The notes: a model not told the origin generated them from the sequence alone. Positions 1 to 8,978 are shown, counted from the first letter of the stretch. The stretch: DNA of 64,000 nucleotides from an uncultured Pelagibacteraceae bacterium (GCA_902591755.1 CACJBX010000001.1:221001-285000); one strand, 5' to 3'. Numbers and translations are program-made.

Positions 1-1
1 T

Positions 2-406
2 TACCCCTTAAAAAAAGAAGAACTTCTTAAAATTATTTTTGAGAAAAAGCAAAATTTGAATGTTCTAGGCAAAATAATTCATCCAATAGTGAGAAAAAAA
101 ATGAAAAGTTTCTTAAAGGCAAATAAGAAAAAGAAGTTTGTGGTGTTAGATATACCGCTATTTTTAGAAAATAAATTGAATACAAAAAAAGATATTATTG
201 TTTTTGTTGAAGCTGATAAAAATAAGATTGATAAAAAATTAAATAAAAGAAAAAATATCAATCTTAAGTTGATTAAAATACTAAAGAAAAATCAATTACC
301 TACAAGATTAAAAAAAAAAAAATCAACCTATATTATAAAAAATAATTTTGTTAGAAACACAGCAAAGAAAAATATAAGATTGATATTTAAAAAAATAAAT
401 AAATGA
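2..406 (+). CDS. coaE: Dephospho-CoA kinase, C-terminal part (cut by window edge)
   Basis: CoaE phosphorylates the ribose 3'-hydroxyl of dephospho-CoA in the last step of coenzyme A synthesis, in the cytoplasm. The reading frame is open from base 2, so the gene continues to the left and the TTG at 56 is not its true start. About 134 residues are visible; the P-loop end of the roughly 200-residue protein is missing. The stretches LGKIIHPIVRKKM and VLDIPLFLENKL match the family's conserved HP..R and DIPLL.E motifs. The C-terminal half is extremely lysine-rich and carries a run of 13 A at 310-322. The stop overlaps the dnaQ start (ATGA), and the coaE-dnaQ order is common in alphaproteobacteria. 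The identification rests on those motifs plus the neighbour. Confidence 0.85.
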   Translation, partial: YPLKKEELLKIIFEKKQNLNVLGKIIHPIVRKKMKSFLKANKKKKFVVLDIPLFLENKLNTKKDIIVFVEADKNKIDKKLNKRKNINLKLIKILKKNQLPTRLKKKKSTYIIKNNFVRNTAKKNIRLIFKKINK

Positions 407-1068
407 ATGAAATTGTTCTAGACACAGAAACCACTGGTCTTTCAGTTGAGAATGGGCATAGAATTGTTGAGATAGGTTGCATAGAACTTAAAGATCAAAT
501 TTTAACTTCAAACCGCTTTCACTGTTATTTGAACCCACAAAGGAAAGTTTCAGAAGAAGCCTTTAAAGTACATGGATATTCAGATGAATTTCTATCTGAC
601 AAAAAAAAATTTTCAGAAGTAGTAGATGATTTTATCAAATTTATAGGTGATAAAAAATTAGTAATTCACAATGCGCAATTTGATTTATCACATTTAAATA
701 ATGAATTGAAAATATTAGGCAAAAATCTTATTCCAAAAGATCAAGTAATTGATACTTTAGATATTGCAAGAGAGAAATTTCCAGGTTCCCAAATTAGTCT
801 AGATGCACTATGTAAAAGATTTAGGATTGATAATTCGAAAAGAAAACTACATACCGCATTAATTGACTGTGAATTATTATCTAAAGTGTATGTAAACTTA
901 ATTGATCAAAAAGAGCCAAAATTAAATTTTTTGGAAAAAAAGGAAGATACCGATAGTGATAAAAATTCAACCGTTGATTTTTGTAAAAATATAATAAAAC
1001 CAACTTCTAATGAGCTTAAAGAACATCAAAATTTTCTTAAAAAATCACTTAAAAAAAACTACTTCTGA
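403..1068 (+). CDS. dnaQ: DNA polymerase III epsilon subunit (proofreading exonuclease)
   Basis: DnaQ is the 3'-5' proofreading exonuclease of the replicative polymerase. The three DEDDh exonuclease motifs are all visible: Exo I with D7 and E9 in VLDTETTGL, Exo II with D94 in HNAQFDLSHLN, and Exo III with H150 and D155 in HTALIDCELL. Residues 1-165 form the nuclease domain. The shorter, charged C-terminal tail would contact the polymerase and clamp. At 221 residues it is slightly short for the family. It is translationally coupled to coaE by a 4-nt overlap and its 3' end overlaps the convergent secB gene by 10 bp. Confidence 0.93.
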   Translation: MNEIVLDTETTGLSVENGHRIVEIGCIELKDQILTSNRFHCYLNPQRKVSEEAFKVHGYSDEFLSDKKKFSEVVDDFIKFIGDKKLVIHNAQFDLSHLNNELKILGKNLIPKDQVIDTLDIAREKFPGSQISLDALCKRFRIDNSKRKLHTALIDCELLSKVYVNLIDQKEPKLNFLEKKEDTDSDKNSTVDFCKNIIKPTSNELKEHQNFLKKSLKKNYF

Positions 1069-1481
1069 TTTTTTTCAAATAGCTCTTTAAAATTAATTTT
1101 TTTTTCTAATCTAATTTCTGGATAACCTATTGATTTGACTATCTCAAAAAATCTTTTTTCTATTTCGGGATACATTTCAGTGGGTACATCACTCAAGAAG
1201 ATTTTTTTTAATTCATCTTTATTTACAGCTGATTCCTCAACTCTTATTACCGTAGTATGCAACATTTCAAAATATGCCTTTTTATTTTTTTCAGACTTAT
1301 TATCAAAAGTTAATTTAATATTCACCTCCGCCATATTACTTTTTAAAGGTATTGAGTTTATGTCGATACCTAAAGAATATTTTGGAATATTATCTTTAAG
1401 ATAGATATAATTTTCTGTACCAGATATCTTTGATGAAATATCTTTAATATAAGAAGTAAGAATTTTATAATTTTTTGTCAT
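1059..1481 (-). CDS. secB: Protein-export chaperone SecB
   Basis: SecB is a tetrameric cytosolic chaperone that keeps precursors unfolded and hands them to SecA. The 140-residue product has the SecB layout: two strand-rich blocks (KYSLGIDINS, EVNIKLTFD), then the EMLHTTVIRVEE segment, then a C-terminal helical part with IVKSIGYPEIRLEKKINFKELF, which resembles the family's G.P.....INF.ALY. motif. It is a little shorter than usual (about 150-160). The start codon lies inside the 3' end of fxsA, so the two are co-transcribed. The secB-fxsA pair beside dnaQ is the normal alphaproteobacterial arrangement. Sequence divergence is high, so the call relies partly on context. Confidence 0.85.
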   Translation of the reverse strand: MTKNYKILTSYIKDISSKISGTENYIYLKDNIPKYSLGIDINSIPLKSNMAEVNIKLTFDNKSEKNKKAYFEMLHTTVIRVEESAVNKDELKKIFLSDVPTEMYPEIEKRFFEIVKSIGYPEIRLEKKINFKELFEKNQK

Positions 1482-1890
1482 TCTCGTTATCTTTATCTAC
1501 ATATTCCCCTTCAATCAAATCATCTTTGATATGCACTTCACTTTTTGTATTTTTGGCAAATAAATTAAAAATGATTTTTCTTGTAAACGGAAATATTATT
1601 AAAAAACCCAATAGGTCTGTTGCAAACCCAGGTAAAATTAATAATAGTGCTGCCACTGCCAAGGCAGCCCCGGACATCAATTCAAATAATGGCATTTGGT
1701 TTTTATAAAGCTGAGAAACACCAGATCTAAGAGTGTTTAAACCTTCGTATCTCGCGTAAAAAACACCTATAATAGCTGTAAAGAATATTAAGGAGATTGT
1801 TGTAAAAGCACCAATTTGGCTCCCAATTTTTATAAATAAATAAATTTCTAGAATTGGGATCAAAATTATCAATAAAAGTACTGTGTTCAT
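1465..1890 (-). CDS. fxsA: FxsA family inner-membrane protein
   Basis: FxsA-like proteins are small integral membrane proteins. Overexpression of E. coli FxsA relieves exclusion of phage T7 by the F plasmid, but the everyday function is unknown. The 141-residue product shows membrane segments at about residues 3-20 (IPILEIYLFIKIG, the family signature near the N-terminus), 28-45 and a long hydrophobic stretch at about 70-105 containing the conserved LLILPGFATDLLGF motif. A charged cytoplasmic tail follows. It overlaps secB by 17 nt at its 3' end and is divergent from the Tim44-like gene with only 58 bp between starts. Confidence 0.88.
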   Translation of the reverse strand: MNTVLLLIILIPILEIYLFIKIGSQIGAFTTISLIFFTAIIGVFYARYEGLNTLRSGVSQLYKNQMPLFELMSGAALAVAALLLILPGFATDLLGFLIIFPFTRKIIFNLFAKNTKSEVHIKDDLIEGEYVDKDNENDKKL

Positions 1891-1948
1891 TTGTCTTTAA
1901 TTTAAATTGCTTGTTGAAATTAAGCAATAGAGTAAATATTATTAAAAT

Positions 1949-2536
1949 ATGAATTACAGTTTTGAATATTTAGATATCATTTTATTAGCAATGATAGCTG
2001 GTTTTATTTTCCTTAGATTAAGGGGAATTTTAGGTAAAAGATCAGGTTATGAAGACGACATCTCAAATAGCTTTCCACATGAAATGCCAGAAATGAAGAC
2101 TACAGAAAAGCCAAATTATAAAGTTTTTGATGAAAGTGCTAAAAAAGATTTTATCGAAGGGGCAAAGGTAGCTTATGAAACAATCATTACAAATTTTTCA
2201 AAAGGATCTATTAAAGAGATTAAAAACTTATTAGATAAAAAGGTTTTAAATCAATTTCAGGAAGCTATTTCTAATAGAGAAAAAAACGGCATAAAGTCGG
2301 AGACAACTTTTATTGGAATAAATTCAGCAGAAATTAAAAACCACGAGCAAAAAAATAATGTACTCGAAGTTACCGTGGACTTTATAAGTGAAATTATATC
2401 ATGTAATAGGGACAAAAACTCAAAGATTTTAACAGGGGATCCTGAAAAAGTTAAAAAAGTTTACGATACTTGGAGATTTTCCAGAAACTTAAACTCCAAT
2501 GATCCAAACTGGATTTTAGTTGAGACTAATATTTAG
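1949..2536 (+). CDS. Tim44-like (TimA-type) membrane-anchored protein
   Basis: Bacterial Tim44-domain proteins are inner-membrane-attached relatives of the mitochondrial import motor component; in alphaproteobacteria the gene sits next to secB and fxsA, suggesting a link to protein export or membrane integrity. The 195-residue product has one N-terminal membrane anchor (about residues 8-24), a short linker with GKRSGYEDD, then the Tim44-like domain from about residue 60, including the segment ILTGDPEKVKKVYDTWRFSR near the C-terminus, which matches the family's W.F.R motif. Exact function is not established. The next gene (Smr) begins 3 nt after its stop, so they form an operon. Confidence 0.82.
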   Translation: MNYSFEYLDIILLAMIAGFIFLRLRGILGKRSGYEDDISNSFPHEMPEMKTTEKPNYKVFDESAKKDFIEGAKVAYETIITNFSKGSIKEIKNLLDKKVLNQFQEAISNREKNGIKSETTFIGINSAEIKNHEQKNNVLEVTVDFISEIISCNRDKNSKILTGDPEKVKKVYDTWRFSRNLNSNDPNWILVETNI

Positions 2537-2539
2537 TAT

Positions 2540-2962
2540 TTGAGTAAAAAATTATCAGATAAAGATATTAAAGATTGGAAAAAATTTGTTACAAGTAAGG
2601 ACAAAATCATCCCAAAAGATGATATTACAAGTCTTTCGGTAAATAAAAATAGATCTTCATTCGTAATAGATTTACATGGTCTTAGTCTTGATCAAGCCAA
2701 TAAATTTGTTGAAAGAACCATTAATGACTGTTTTGAAAAAAATATTTCAAGAATAAATGTAATTACTGGAAAAGGTATGAGATCTAAATCAGCTGAAGAT
2801 CCTTATAAATCGTCTGAATTAAGTATATTAAAACACTCAATACCTGAATTTATAAGTTCTAATTCAGATTTAATGAAACTAATAAAGAAAATTGATAATA
2901 AGGATGAAAAGAATTCCGGTTCTTTGGATATTTATTTAAAATCAAAGAATAAATTTAGATAA
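2540..2962 (+). CDS. Smr-domain protein (putative nuclease)
   Basis: The product (140 residues) carries an Smr domain, the MutS2 C-terminal fold that nicks or cuts nucleic acid. The DLHG motif is at residues 44-47, and the TGKG motif at 76-79 is the conserved loop of the fold. The N-terminal 35 residues are a charged linker. The start appears to be TTG at 2540, giving [16 protein letters not shown]; no in-frame ATG precedes the domain. In many alphaproteobacteria an MltA lytic transglycosylase gene lies between the Tim44-like and Smr genes; here the two are only 3 nt apart. The 3' end overlaps the convergent hslU gene by 21 bp. Confidence 0.87.
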   Translation: MSKKLSDKDIKDWKKFVTSKDKIIPKDDITSLSVNKNRSSFVIDLHGLSLDQANKFVERTINDCFEKNISRINVITGKGMRSKSAEDPYKSSELSILKHSIPEFISSNSDLMKLIKKIDNKDEKNSGSLDIYLKSKNKFR

Positions 2963-4306
2963 ATCGTTATCTTTTACTAATTGCCCAAGATTTTCTTTCA
3001 CATACTTTGAGTCAATTACAATTTTTTCACCGGATCTGTCTGTTGCTGTGAAACTAATTTCATCCAAAACTCTTTCAATTATAGTGTGAAGTCTTCTCGC
3101 ACCAATATTTTCAACAGATGAGTTTACTTCGCTTGCTAGATTAGCAATAGTATCAATTCCGTCTTCCGAAAATTCTAAATCAACATTTTCAGTTTTTAAT
3201 AATGCCTTATACTGTTTAATTAAACTGTTATCTGGCTCTTTTAAAATTCTCTTAAAGTCAGAACTGTTTAATGCATCAAGCTCAACTCTTATTGGTAATC
3301 TTCCTTGTAACTCGGGAAGTAAATCTGATGGTTTAGCAAGTTGGAAAGCTCCTGAAGCTATAAATAATATATGATCAGTTTTTACTGGTCCATACTTTGT
3401 GCTCACAGTCGTCCCTTCTATCAAAGGCAATAAATCTCTCTGTACCCCTTCTCTTGATACATCTCCACCAACCCTATCAGTTCTTGCAGAAATTTTGTCA
3501 ATTTCGTCTAAGAAAACAATTCCGTTATTTTCAGTCACATTTTTTGCAGATTTAATAATTTTATCTTCTTCAATAAGTTTATCAGCCTCTTCATTTAATA
3601 AGATTTCATGAGACTCTTTTACAGTCATTTTTTTCTTTTTTGATTTATTACCCATTGATTTACCGAGCATGTCACCAATATTAATCATTCCAATATTTGC
3701 TCCAGGCATTCCTGGTATTTCAAAGCTTGGCATGTTTCCACTTTCATTAATTGGAACTTCAATTTCATTATCGTCCAAGTCTCCGTTTCTAAGTCTCTTT
3801 CTGAAACTTTCTCGTGTTGCTACACTTGCTTTGTTTCCTACCAGAGCATCTATAACTCTTTCTTCGGCAAGTTTTTGCGCTTTTGCATGAACTTCTTTTC
3901 TCTTTTTAACTTTTTCCATTGCGATAGCAATTTCAAGCAAGTCTCTTATGATTTGTTCTACATCTCTTCCTACATAACCAACCTCTGTAAATCTTGTGGC
4001 TTCAACTTTTACAAATGGGGCTTCTGCTAATTTAGATAGTCTTCTTGATATTTCAGTTTTACCAACACCTGTTGGTCCAATCATTAATATATTTTTAGGT
4101 AGAACCTCATCTCTCATTTCACCTTTTAAAGCTTGTCTTCTCCATCTATTTCTAAGAGCAATAGCAACAGCTCTCTTGGCTTTGTTTTGCCCTACGACGT
4201 ATCTATCTAATTCAGATACAATTTCTCTTGGCGAAAGAGAATCTATGTGATTCTTCTTTTCTTCAGAATTTTTTTTTGGAAATGATTTAATATTTGATTT
4301 TTCCAT
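2942..4306 (-). CDS. hslU: HslU, ATPase subunit of the HslUV protease
   Basis: HslU is the AAA+ unfoldase that feeds proteins into the HslV peptidase during protein quality control. The 454-residue product has the Walker A motif GPTGVGKT at residues 77-84, the family signature [14 protein letters not shown] soon after, an I-domain insertion of roughly 110-240, Walker B FLDEIDKI near residue 267, and the C-terminal ..DLSKFIL tail that inserts into HslV and activates it. It lies immediately downstream of hslV, whose stop shares a base with its start region, so the two are co-expressed. A heat-shock-like promoter precedes hslV. Confidence 0.97.
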   Translation of the reverse strand: MEKSNIKSFPKKNSEEKKNHIDSLSPREIVSELDRYVVGQNKAKRAVAIALRNRWRRQALKGEMRDEVLPKNILMIGPTGVGKTEISRRLSKLAEAPFVKVEATRFTEVGYVGRDVEQIIRDLLEIAIAMEKVKKRKEVHAKAQKLAEERVIDALVGNKASVATRESFRKRLRNGDLDDNEIEVPINESGNMPSFEIPGMPGANIGMINIGDMLGKSMGNKSKKKKMTVKESHEILLNEEADKLIEEDKIIKSAKNVTENNGIVFLDEIDKISARTDRVGGDVSREGVQRDLLPLIEGTTVSTKYGPVKTDHILFIASGAFQLAKPSDLLPELQGRLPIRVELDALNSSDFKRILKEPDNSLIKQYKALLKTENVDLEFSEDGIDTIANLASEVNSSVENIGARRLHTIIERVLDEISFTATDRSGEKIVIDSKYVKENLGQLVKDNDLSKFIL

Positions 4307-4821
4307 TATATTTTCTCAATTCTAATATTATCATTTGTAAATACACAAATATCAGCTGCAACTTTAATTGCTTTTTTTGCCACTTCTTCAGCATTCAATT
4401 CTGTATCCATTAAAACCTTTGCAGCTGCAAGAGCGTAGTTTCCACCTGATCCAATTCCAATAACATCTCCTTCAGGTTCTAAAACGTCTCCGGTTCCTGA
4501 AATAATAAAACTTTTTTCTTTATCACCAATTGCCATTAATGCTTCAAGTCTCCTTAAATATTTATCGGTTCTCCAATCTTTAGCAAGTTCGACTGCGGCA
4601 CGGGTTAAATTTCCAGCATGTTTTTCAAGTTTAGCTTCTAGTCTCTCAAAAAGAGTTAACGCATCAGCTGTTGAGCCAGCAAAACCTGCAATCACGTTTC
4701 GTTTCTCAATTTTACGAACTTTGTTAGCATTGCTTTTAATTACCGTATTTCCCATACTGACTTGGCCATCACTTGCCACAACTACGTCATTTTTTTTTCT
4801 TACTAATATAATCGTTGTCAT
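4306..4821 (-). CDS. hslV: HslV, peptidase subunit of the HslUV protease
   Basis: HslV is the proteasome-beta-like threonine peptidase of HslUV. The product is 171 residues and begins [10 protein letters not shown]; removal of Met exposes the catalytic Thr, so the start codon is fixed by the chemistry. Also visible are [13 protein letters not shown] with the conserved Lys region and the [13 protein letters not shown] segment. It is the first gene of the hslVU operon, divergent from hisB with 89 bp between starts. The reverse strand just upstream carries a sigma-32-like promoter (CTTGAAG, 13 nt, ATCCATCT) so close to the ATG that the transcript would have almost no leader. Confidence 0.96.
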   Translation of the reverse strand: MTTIILVRKKNDVVVASDGQVSMGNTVIKSNANKVRKIEKRNVIAGFAGSTADALTLFERLEAKLEKHAGNLTRAAVELAKDWRTDKYLRRLEALMAIGDKEKSFIISGTGDVLEPEGDVIGIGSGGNYALAAAKVLMDTELNAEEVAKKAIKVAADICVFTNDNIRIEKI

Positions 4822-4828
4822 GAGGTAT

Positions 4829-4856
4829 AGATGGATATGAATTTCTATTCTTCAAG
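4829..4856 (-). promoter_or_regulatory. Sigma-32-like (heat-shock) promoter of hslVU
   Basis: Read on the minus strand, CTTGAAG (4856-4850) is followed after 13 nt by ATCCATCT (4836-4829). These resemble the RpoH consensus CTTGAAA and CCCCATnT, at a normal spacing. The downstream gene pair hslVU is a classical heat-shock operon. The -10 end lies only about 7 nt before the hslV ATG, so the predicted start of transcription is at or next to the start codon. This is a consensus match by eye, with no mapped transcript. Confidence 0.5.
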
Positions 4857-4872
4857 TGGCAAATTAGTTTTG

Positions 4873-4901
4873 TTGATATGACTAAATAATATAGATATAC
4901 G
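4873..4901 (+). promoter_or_regulatory. Housekeeping promoter candidate for the his operon
   Basis: TTGATA (4873-4878) and TATACG (4896-4901) are separated by 17 nt, a good sigma-70-type arrangement. The hisB ATG is at 4911, so the leader would be only a few nucleotides. The surrounding sequence is very AT-rich, which makes chance -10 matches common. Confidence 0.4.
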
Positions 4902-4910
4902 TAGGTATAT

Positions 4911-5501
4911 ATGAAGCGAAAAGCATCAATAACAAGAAAAACAAAAGAAACAAAAATTGACGTTGAATTAAATATTGACGGTAAAGGTCAATACAAAATC
5001 GATACTGGAATAGGTTTTCTTGATCATATGCTTGAACAACTTTCTAAACACTCATCCATTGATTTAAAGGTTAAAGCAAAAGGCGATACACACATAGATC
5101 TTCACCACACAACAGAAGATACTGGAATTGCAATAGGTGAATGTCTTAAAAAAGCATCAAAAAAATTCATTGGAATTAAAAGATATGCTCACGCAATGAT
5201 ACCAATGGATGAAACTTTAACTAGAGTTGCATTAGACGTTTCAAACCGACCGTATTTAATTTGGAAAGTGGATTTGAAAGTAGAAAAACTTGGAGAAATG
5301 GACACAGAACTTTTTAAGGAATGGTTTCAAGCTTTTTCACAATCTGCAGGAATTACATTACATATTGAGAATTTATATGGAGACAATAGTCACCACAAAG
5401 TAGAGTCGTGTTTTAAAGGTTTAGCAAGATCACTTAGAGCTGCGTTAGAAATAGATCCAAAAAATAAAAAAGTCGTGCCATCTACTAAGGGCTCTTTATA
5501 A
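4911..5501 (+). CDS. hisB: Imidazoleglycerol-phosphate dehydratase
   Basis: HisB removes water from imidazole glycerol phosphate in histidine synthesis. The 196-residue product is the stand-alone dehydratase without a phosphatase domain. Its metal-binding motifs are clear: [13 protein letters not shown] near residue 40, [14 protein letters not shown] near residue 65, and the second half pair [18 protein letters not shown] near residue 165. It is the first gene of a his cluster (hisB, hisH, an inserted gene, hisA, hisF, hisE) and hisH follows after 6 nt. Confidence 0.97.
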   Translation: MKRKASITRKTKETKIDVELNIDGKGQYKIDTGIGFLDHMLEQLSKHSSIDLKVKAKGDTHIDLHHTTEDTGIAIGECLKKASKKFIGIKRYAHAMIPMDETLTRVALDVSNRPYLIWKVDLKVEKLGEMDTELFKEWFQAFSQSAGITLHIENLYGDNSHHKVESCFKGLARSLRAALEIDPKNKKVVPSTKGSL

Positions 5502-5507
5502 AAATTA

Positions 5508-6134
5508 ATGAACGTAACAATTGTTGATTACAAATCAGGGAACATAAGCTCTGTTATTAACTCATTTAAAGAAGTAGCCGAAAATAAAATTAAAATCGAG
5601 GTAACTTCTGATGTAGGTAAAATTAAATCTGCTGATAAAGTTGTTTTGCCGGGACAGGGGTCATTCAAAAGTTGTGTAAATGCATTGCAATCTATTAGTG
5701 GACTTGTGGATTGCCTAAATGATTTTGTAATGAATAAGAAAAAACCTCTTCTTGGAATATGTGTTGGATTACAAATGTTCGCTGATGTTGGATATGAAGA
5801 GTCAGAGACAAAGGGATTAGGCTGGATCCCAGGGAAAGTGACAAAAATAAATAATCGAGATGGTAAATACAAACTTCCCCACATTGGTTGGAACGAAATA
5901 AATATTGTTAAAGATAGTAAAATATTTAAAAATATAAAAGATAAGTCACACATGTACTTTGTTCATAGTTATGAGTTTGTACCAAACAATCAAAATTCTA
6001 TTTCAGCAACAACTGAATATTCATCAAAACATGTTTGTGCCATTGAAAAGGAAAACATCTTTGGTACCCAATTTCACCCTGAGAAAAGTGATAAATTAGG
6101 TTTACAAATAATAGATAATTTTATGAGATTATAG
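5508..6134 (+). CDS. hisH: Imidazole glycerol phosphate synthase, glutaminase subunit
   Basis: HisH hydrolyses glutamine and passes ammonia to HisF. It is a class I glutamine amidotransferase of 208 residues with the nucleophile C85 in LLGICVGLQM and the catalytic H190 and E192 in GTQFHPEKS near the end. The N-terminal DYKSGNISSV segment is typical of HisH. Its partner hisF is 1.4 kb downstream, separated by a secreted lyase-like gene and hisA. Confidence 0.97.
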   Translation: MNVTIVDYKSGNISSVINSFKEVAENKIKIEVTSDVGKIKSADKVVLPGQGSFKSCVNALQSISGLVDCLNDFVMNKKKPLLGICVGLQMFADVGYEESETKGLGWIPGKVTKINNRDGKYKLPHIGWNEINIVKDSKIFKNIKDKSHMYFVHSYEFVPNNQNSISATTEYSSKHVCAIEKENIFGTQFHPEKSDKLGLQIIDNFMRL

Positions 6135-6137
6135 TTT

Positions 6138-6878
6138 ATGAGACTTTTATTTACCTTCTTCTTTATTATTTTTATGTTTCAAAGTTTTTCATTTTCTCAG
6201 GAATGGATAATAAAAAATAAGTGGAAGATTTCGTGTGGATTAGTTAACAAAGAAGCACTTGTAATTAATGGTAAACCAAAAAAAACCTATAGCAAAAATG
6301 AATTTAAAGTAGATAGTGCAATATTTAAGTTAAATAAGGGTGATATTGGTAAATGTAAATCTGATAAAAAACCAACAGGGGGGTACAAATACTCTGGTAG
6401 ACAGGAAATTACGCATAAACTTTTACCTGGTAAAAATATCTTTGAGGCAGAGATTTTAACAGCAGGAGCACCTCAGTATAGATCGCATTTCTTTCAAATA
6501 CATGATGGTAGATCAAAAGGGAAACCTCCTTCCATGGTTTCAGTTAACAAAGATTGGATGATTAGAAATCAACATAGCATCGATTGTTTTAAACCAAATT
6601 GTAAGCAATTATCATACGATTCATACTTAAAACCAGGAGAAAGAAAAAATTTTAAAGCTGAAGTAGAATATATTAATAAAGAAAAAAAAATATCAGCAAA
6701 ATATTACTTAGATGGTGAATTAATCATTCAGCATTTAAATGTTCCATTGGACACGAAAAAAACGGATGGACCTTATGGACCTAATAGACCTTACATTAAG
6801 ATAGGTATGTACAGAATAGGTGACACTGGAACAACAACGTTTTCTTATAATAAAATTGTTCTTAAAAATAAAAGATAA
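6138..6878 (+). CDS. Secreted polysaccharide-lyase-like (heparin lyase I fold?) protein
   Basis: The 246-residue product begins with a clear signal peptide (about residues 1-20, hydrophobic run LLFTFFFIIFMFQSFSFS, probable cut before QEW), so it is exported. The mature part is strand-rich with FEAEILTAGAPQYRSHFFQI, HDGRSKGKPP and a closing IKIGMYRIGD...TFSYNKIVL. This pattern resembles concanavalin-like jelly-roll proteins of the heparin lyase I / PL20-like superfamily. Two cysteine pairs (near residues 33 and 73, and 150 and 155) may form disulfides. The fold assignment comes from pattern memory and is only moderately sure; a substrate cannot be named. It sits in frame with the his operon: 3 nt after hisH and one base overlapping hisA. 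Confidence 0.55.
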   Translation: MRLLFTFFFIIFMFQSFSFSQEWIIKNKWKISCGLVNKEALVINGKPKKTYSKNEFKVDSAIFKLNKGDIGKCKSDKKPTGGYKYSGRQEITHKLLPGKNIFEAEILTAGAPQYRSHFFQIHDGRSKGKPPSMVSVNKDWMIRNQHSIDCFKPNCKQLSYDSYLKPGERKNFKAEVEYINKEKKISAKYYLDGELIIQHLNVPLDTKKTDGPYGPNRPYIKIGMYRIGDTGTTTFSYNKIVLKNKR

Positions 6879-7594
6879 TGAAAATATTTCCTGCAATTGA
6901 TATTAAAGATAAAAAGTGTGTAAGATTAATTAAAGGTGATTTTAGTCAAAAGACAGAATACCAAATGTCACCAGTCAAACAGGCAACACAATTTATTGAT
7001 AAAGGGTTCAAAAACTTGCACATCGTTGATCTTGATGGAGCTTTAGCGGGAGAAACGGTTAATCTTGATATTATTAAGGAGATAGTGAGTAAATTTGATT
7101 TTAAAGTAGAGGTAGGAGGAGGCGTGAGAGATTTTGATAGTATTCAAGAATATGCTGATATAGGTGTAGATAAAATAATCTTAGGAAGCGCGGCTATTAA
7201 AGATAAAAATTTTTTGAAAAAGGCTTGTAAGAAATTTCCAAAAAAAATTGCATTAGGTTTGGATGCAAAAGATGGGAAACTCTCGTTATCAGGTTGGAAA
7301 GAAAGTTCAGGCATATCAACTTTAGATTTTTTAACTGAAGTAAATGACTACGGTATTAGTAGACTAATTTTTACTGATATTAATAGAGATGGTACAAAAG
7401 AAAGTCCAAATTTTGAGGAAACATTAAAGGTTGCTGAAATTTCGAATTGTCCTGTATTAATTTCTGGTGGTGTATCATCAATAGAGGATATCAAAAAAGC
7501 CAAGACATTAAAAAATATTGAAGGTGTTATAGTTGGCAAAGCAATATACGATGGTGATATTAAATTAGAGGAGCTGGCTAAAGAAGATGCTTAA
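6878..7594 (+). CDS. hisA: Phosphoribosylformimino-5-aminoimidazole carboxamide ribotide isomerase
   Basis: HisA performs the Amadori rearrangement of ProFAR in histidine synthesis. The 238-residue half-barrel-duplicated TIM barrel has the first catalytic Asp in [14 protein letters not shown] near residue 8, the [10 protein letters not shown] phosphate-binding loop near residue 80, the second catalytic Asp in FTDINRDGT near residue 165, and the C-terminal phosphate loops SGGVSS and GVIVGKAIY. Its end overlaps hisF by 8 nt, and the start shares one base with the stop of the preceding lyase-like gene. Confidence 0.97.
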   Translation: MKIFPAIDIKDKKCVRLIKGDFSQKTEYQMSPVKQATQFIDKGFKNLHIVDLDGALAGETVNLDIIKEIVSKFDFKVEVGGGVRDFDSIQEYADIGVDKIILGSAAIKDKNFLKKACKKFPKKIALGLDAKDGKLSLSGWKESSGISTLDFLTEVNDYGISRLIFTDINRDGTKESPNFEETLKVAEISNCPVLISGGVSSIEDIKKAKTLKNIEGVIVGKAIYDGDIKLEELAKEDA

Positions 7595-8342
7595 AAATAG
7601 AATTATACCCTGCTTAGACGTTAAAAATGGTCGTGTAGTTAAGGGTATAAACTTTGTTGATCTGAAAGATGCTGGCGATCCAGTTGAACAAGCAAAAATT
7701 TATAGTGATGGTGGAGCAGATGAAATTTGTTTTTTAGATATTACTGCTTCAAATGAGAATAGGGATATTATTTATGAGGTTGTCGAGAAAACTTCAAAGA
7801 AATGTTTTGTGCCTCTAACAGTAGGTGGTGGAGTAAGAAGTATTGATGATATTAATAAATTATTGAACTGTGGTGCTGATAAAGTTTCAATTAATACTGC
7901 TGCAGTAGAAAATTCTAAAGTCGTGGTTGATAGTTCTAAAAAATTTGGTTCCCAATGTATTGTTGTTGCAATAGATGCAAAAAAAAACGGAGATAAGTGG
8001 GAAGTTTTCACTCATGGAGGAAGAAACAATAGCGGCATTGATGCATTGGAATATGCTAAAAAAATGGAAGATAGCGGAGCTGGTGAGTTGTTAGTTACTT
8101 CAATGGATAGAGATGGAACACAGGTTGGTTACGATATTGAGTTAATGTCTCAAATATCTTCCAAGGTAAATATTCCTTTAATTGCATCTGGTGGTGTTGG
8201 AAATCTTGATCACTTAGTAGAGGGTATTAAATCAGGTAAAGCTAGTGCAGTTCTTGCAGCATCAATATTTCATTATGGAAAATACTCAGTGAAAGAAGCA
8301 AAGCAATATTTGGAGTCTAAAGGAATTCCTGTTAGAACTTAA
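7587..8342 (+). CDS. hisF: Imidazole glycerol phosphate synthase, cyclase subunit
   Basis: HisF is the cyclase that uses ammonia from HisH to make imidazole glycerol phosphate and AICAR. The 251-residue TIM barrel has the catalytic Asp in [16 protein letters not shown] (D11) and the second in [10 protein letters not shown] near residue 130, plus phosphate loops [10 protein letters not shown] and [11 protein letters not shown]. It overlaps hisA by 8 nt. AICAR released here feeds purine synthesis through PurH, encoded 6 kb away in this window. Confidence 0.97.
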   Translation: MLKNRIIPCLDVKNGRVVKGINFVDLKDAGDPVEQAKIYSDGGADEICFLDITASNENRDIIYEVVEKTSKKCFVPLTVGGGVRSIDDINKLLNCGADKVSINTAAVENSKVVVDSSKKFGSQCIVVAIDAKKNGDKWEVFTHGGRNNSGIDALEYAKKMEDSGAGELLVTSMDRDGTQVGYDIELMSQISSKVNIPLIASGGVGNLDHLVEGIKSGKASAVLAASIFHYGKYSVKEAKQYLESKGIPVRT

Positions 8343-8343
8343 C

Positions 8344-8616
8344 ATGCTAAAAACTCTGGAAGATATAATTTTAATGGTAAGAGAAAGGAAGACTAAACCT
8401 CAAAGCGAATCTTATACAAATAAATTATTAGCTAACAAAGAATTGTCAGTAGAAAAGGTGAAAGAAGAAGTTAAAGAATTAATTGAGGCTGTGGAAAATA
8501 ATACAAATAAAGTTCATGAGACAGCCGATGTATTGTATCATCTAATAGTTTATCTCGAAGCAAATGAGGTTAAAATTGAAGATGTTATGAAAGAACTAGA
8601 TAAAAGAAAAAAATGA
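8344..8616 (+). CDS. hisE: Phosphoribosyl-ATP pyrophosphatase
   Basis: HisE hydrolyses phosphoribosyl-ATP to phosphoribosyl-AMP, the second step of histidine synthesis. The 90-residue all-helical product carries the MazG-like metal-binding pattern KVKEEVKELIEAVENN followed by HETADVLYHLIVYLE. It starts one base after the hisF stop and overlaps the HIT gene by 4 nt. The next enzyme, HisI, is not encoded in this cluster or anywhere in the window. Confidence 0.95.
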   Translation: MLKTLEDIILMVRERKTKPQSESYTNKLLANKELSVEKVKEEVKELIEAVENNTNKVHETADVLYHLIVYLEANEVKIEDVMKELDKRKK

Positions 8617-8978
8617 GCTACGACGACAATAACATTTTTGCAAAAATCCTTAGAGGCGAGATACCATGCAAAAAAATCTATGAGGACGAATTTGTTTTAT
8701 CTTTTCATGATATAAATCCACAAAAAAAAGTTCATGCTTTGGTAATTCCAAAAGGTAAATATGTTAATTTAGAGGATTTTACTTCTAAAGCCAGTTCAGA
8801 CGAAATAGTTGGACTTATGAAAGGTATTTCAACTGTTGCAAAAAAGATTGGTATATCGAGCATCGATAATGAAGGATTTAGAACTTTATCAAACGTAGGA
8901 GATAATGGTGGCCAAGAAGTGCCTCATTTACACTTTCATTTGTTTGGTGGTGAAAAAGTAGGAAGAATGGTTCAATGA
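8613..8978 (+). CDS. HIT family protein (nucleotide hydrolase/transferase, HinT type)
   Basis: HIT proteins of the HinT branch hydrolyse purine nucleoside phosphoramidates. The 121-residue product has the N-terminal pattern NIFAKILRGEIPCKKIYEDE and the C-terminal histidine triad PHLHFHLFGG, giving H-x-H-x-H. It overlaps hisE by 4 nt and the GNAT gene by 4 nt. Association of a HinT gene with hisE is common in alphaproteobacteria. The cellular substrate is unknown. Confidence 0.93.
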   Translation: MSYDDNNIFAKILRGEIPCKKIYEDEFVLSFHDINPQKKVHALVIPKGKYVNLEDFTSKASSDEIVGLMKGISTVAKKIGISSIDNEGFRTLSNVGDNGGQEVPHLHFHLFGGEKVGRMVQ

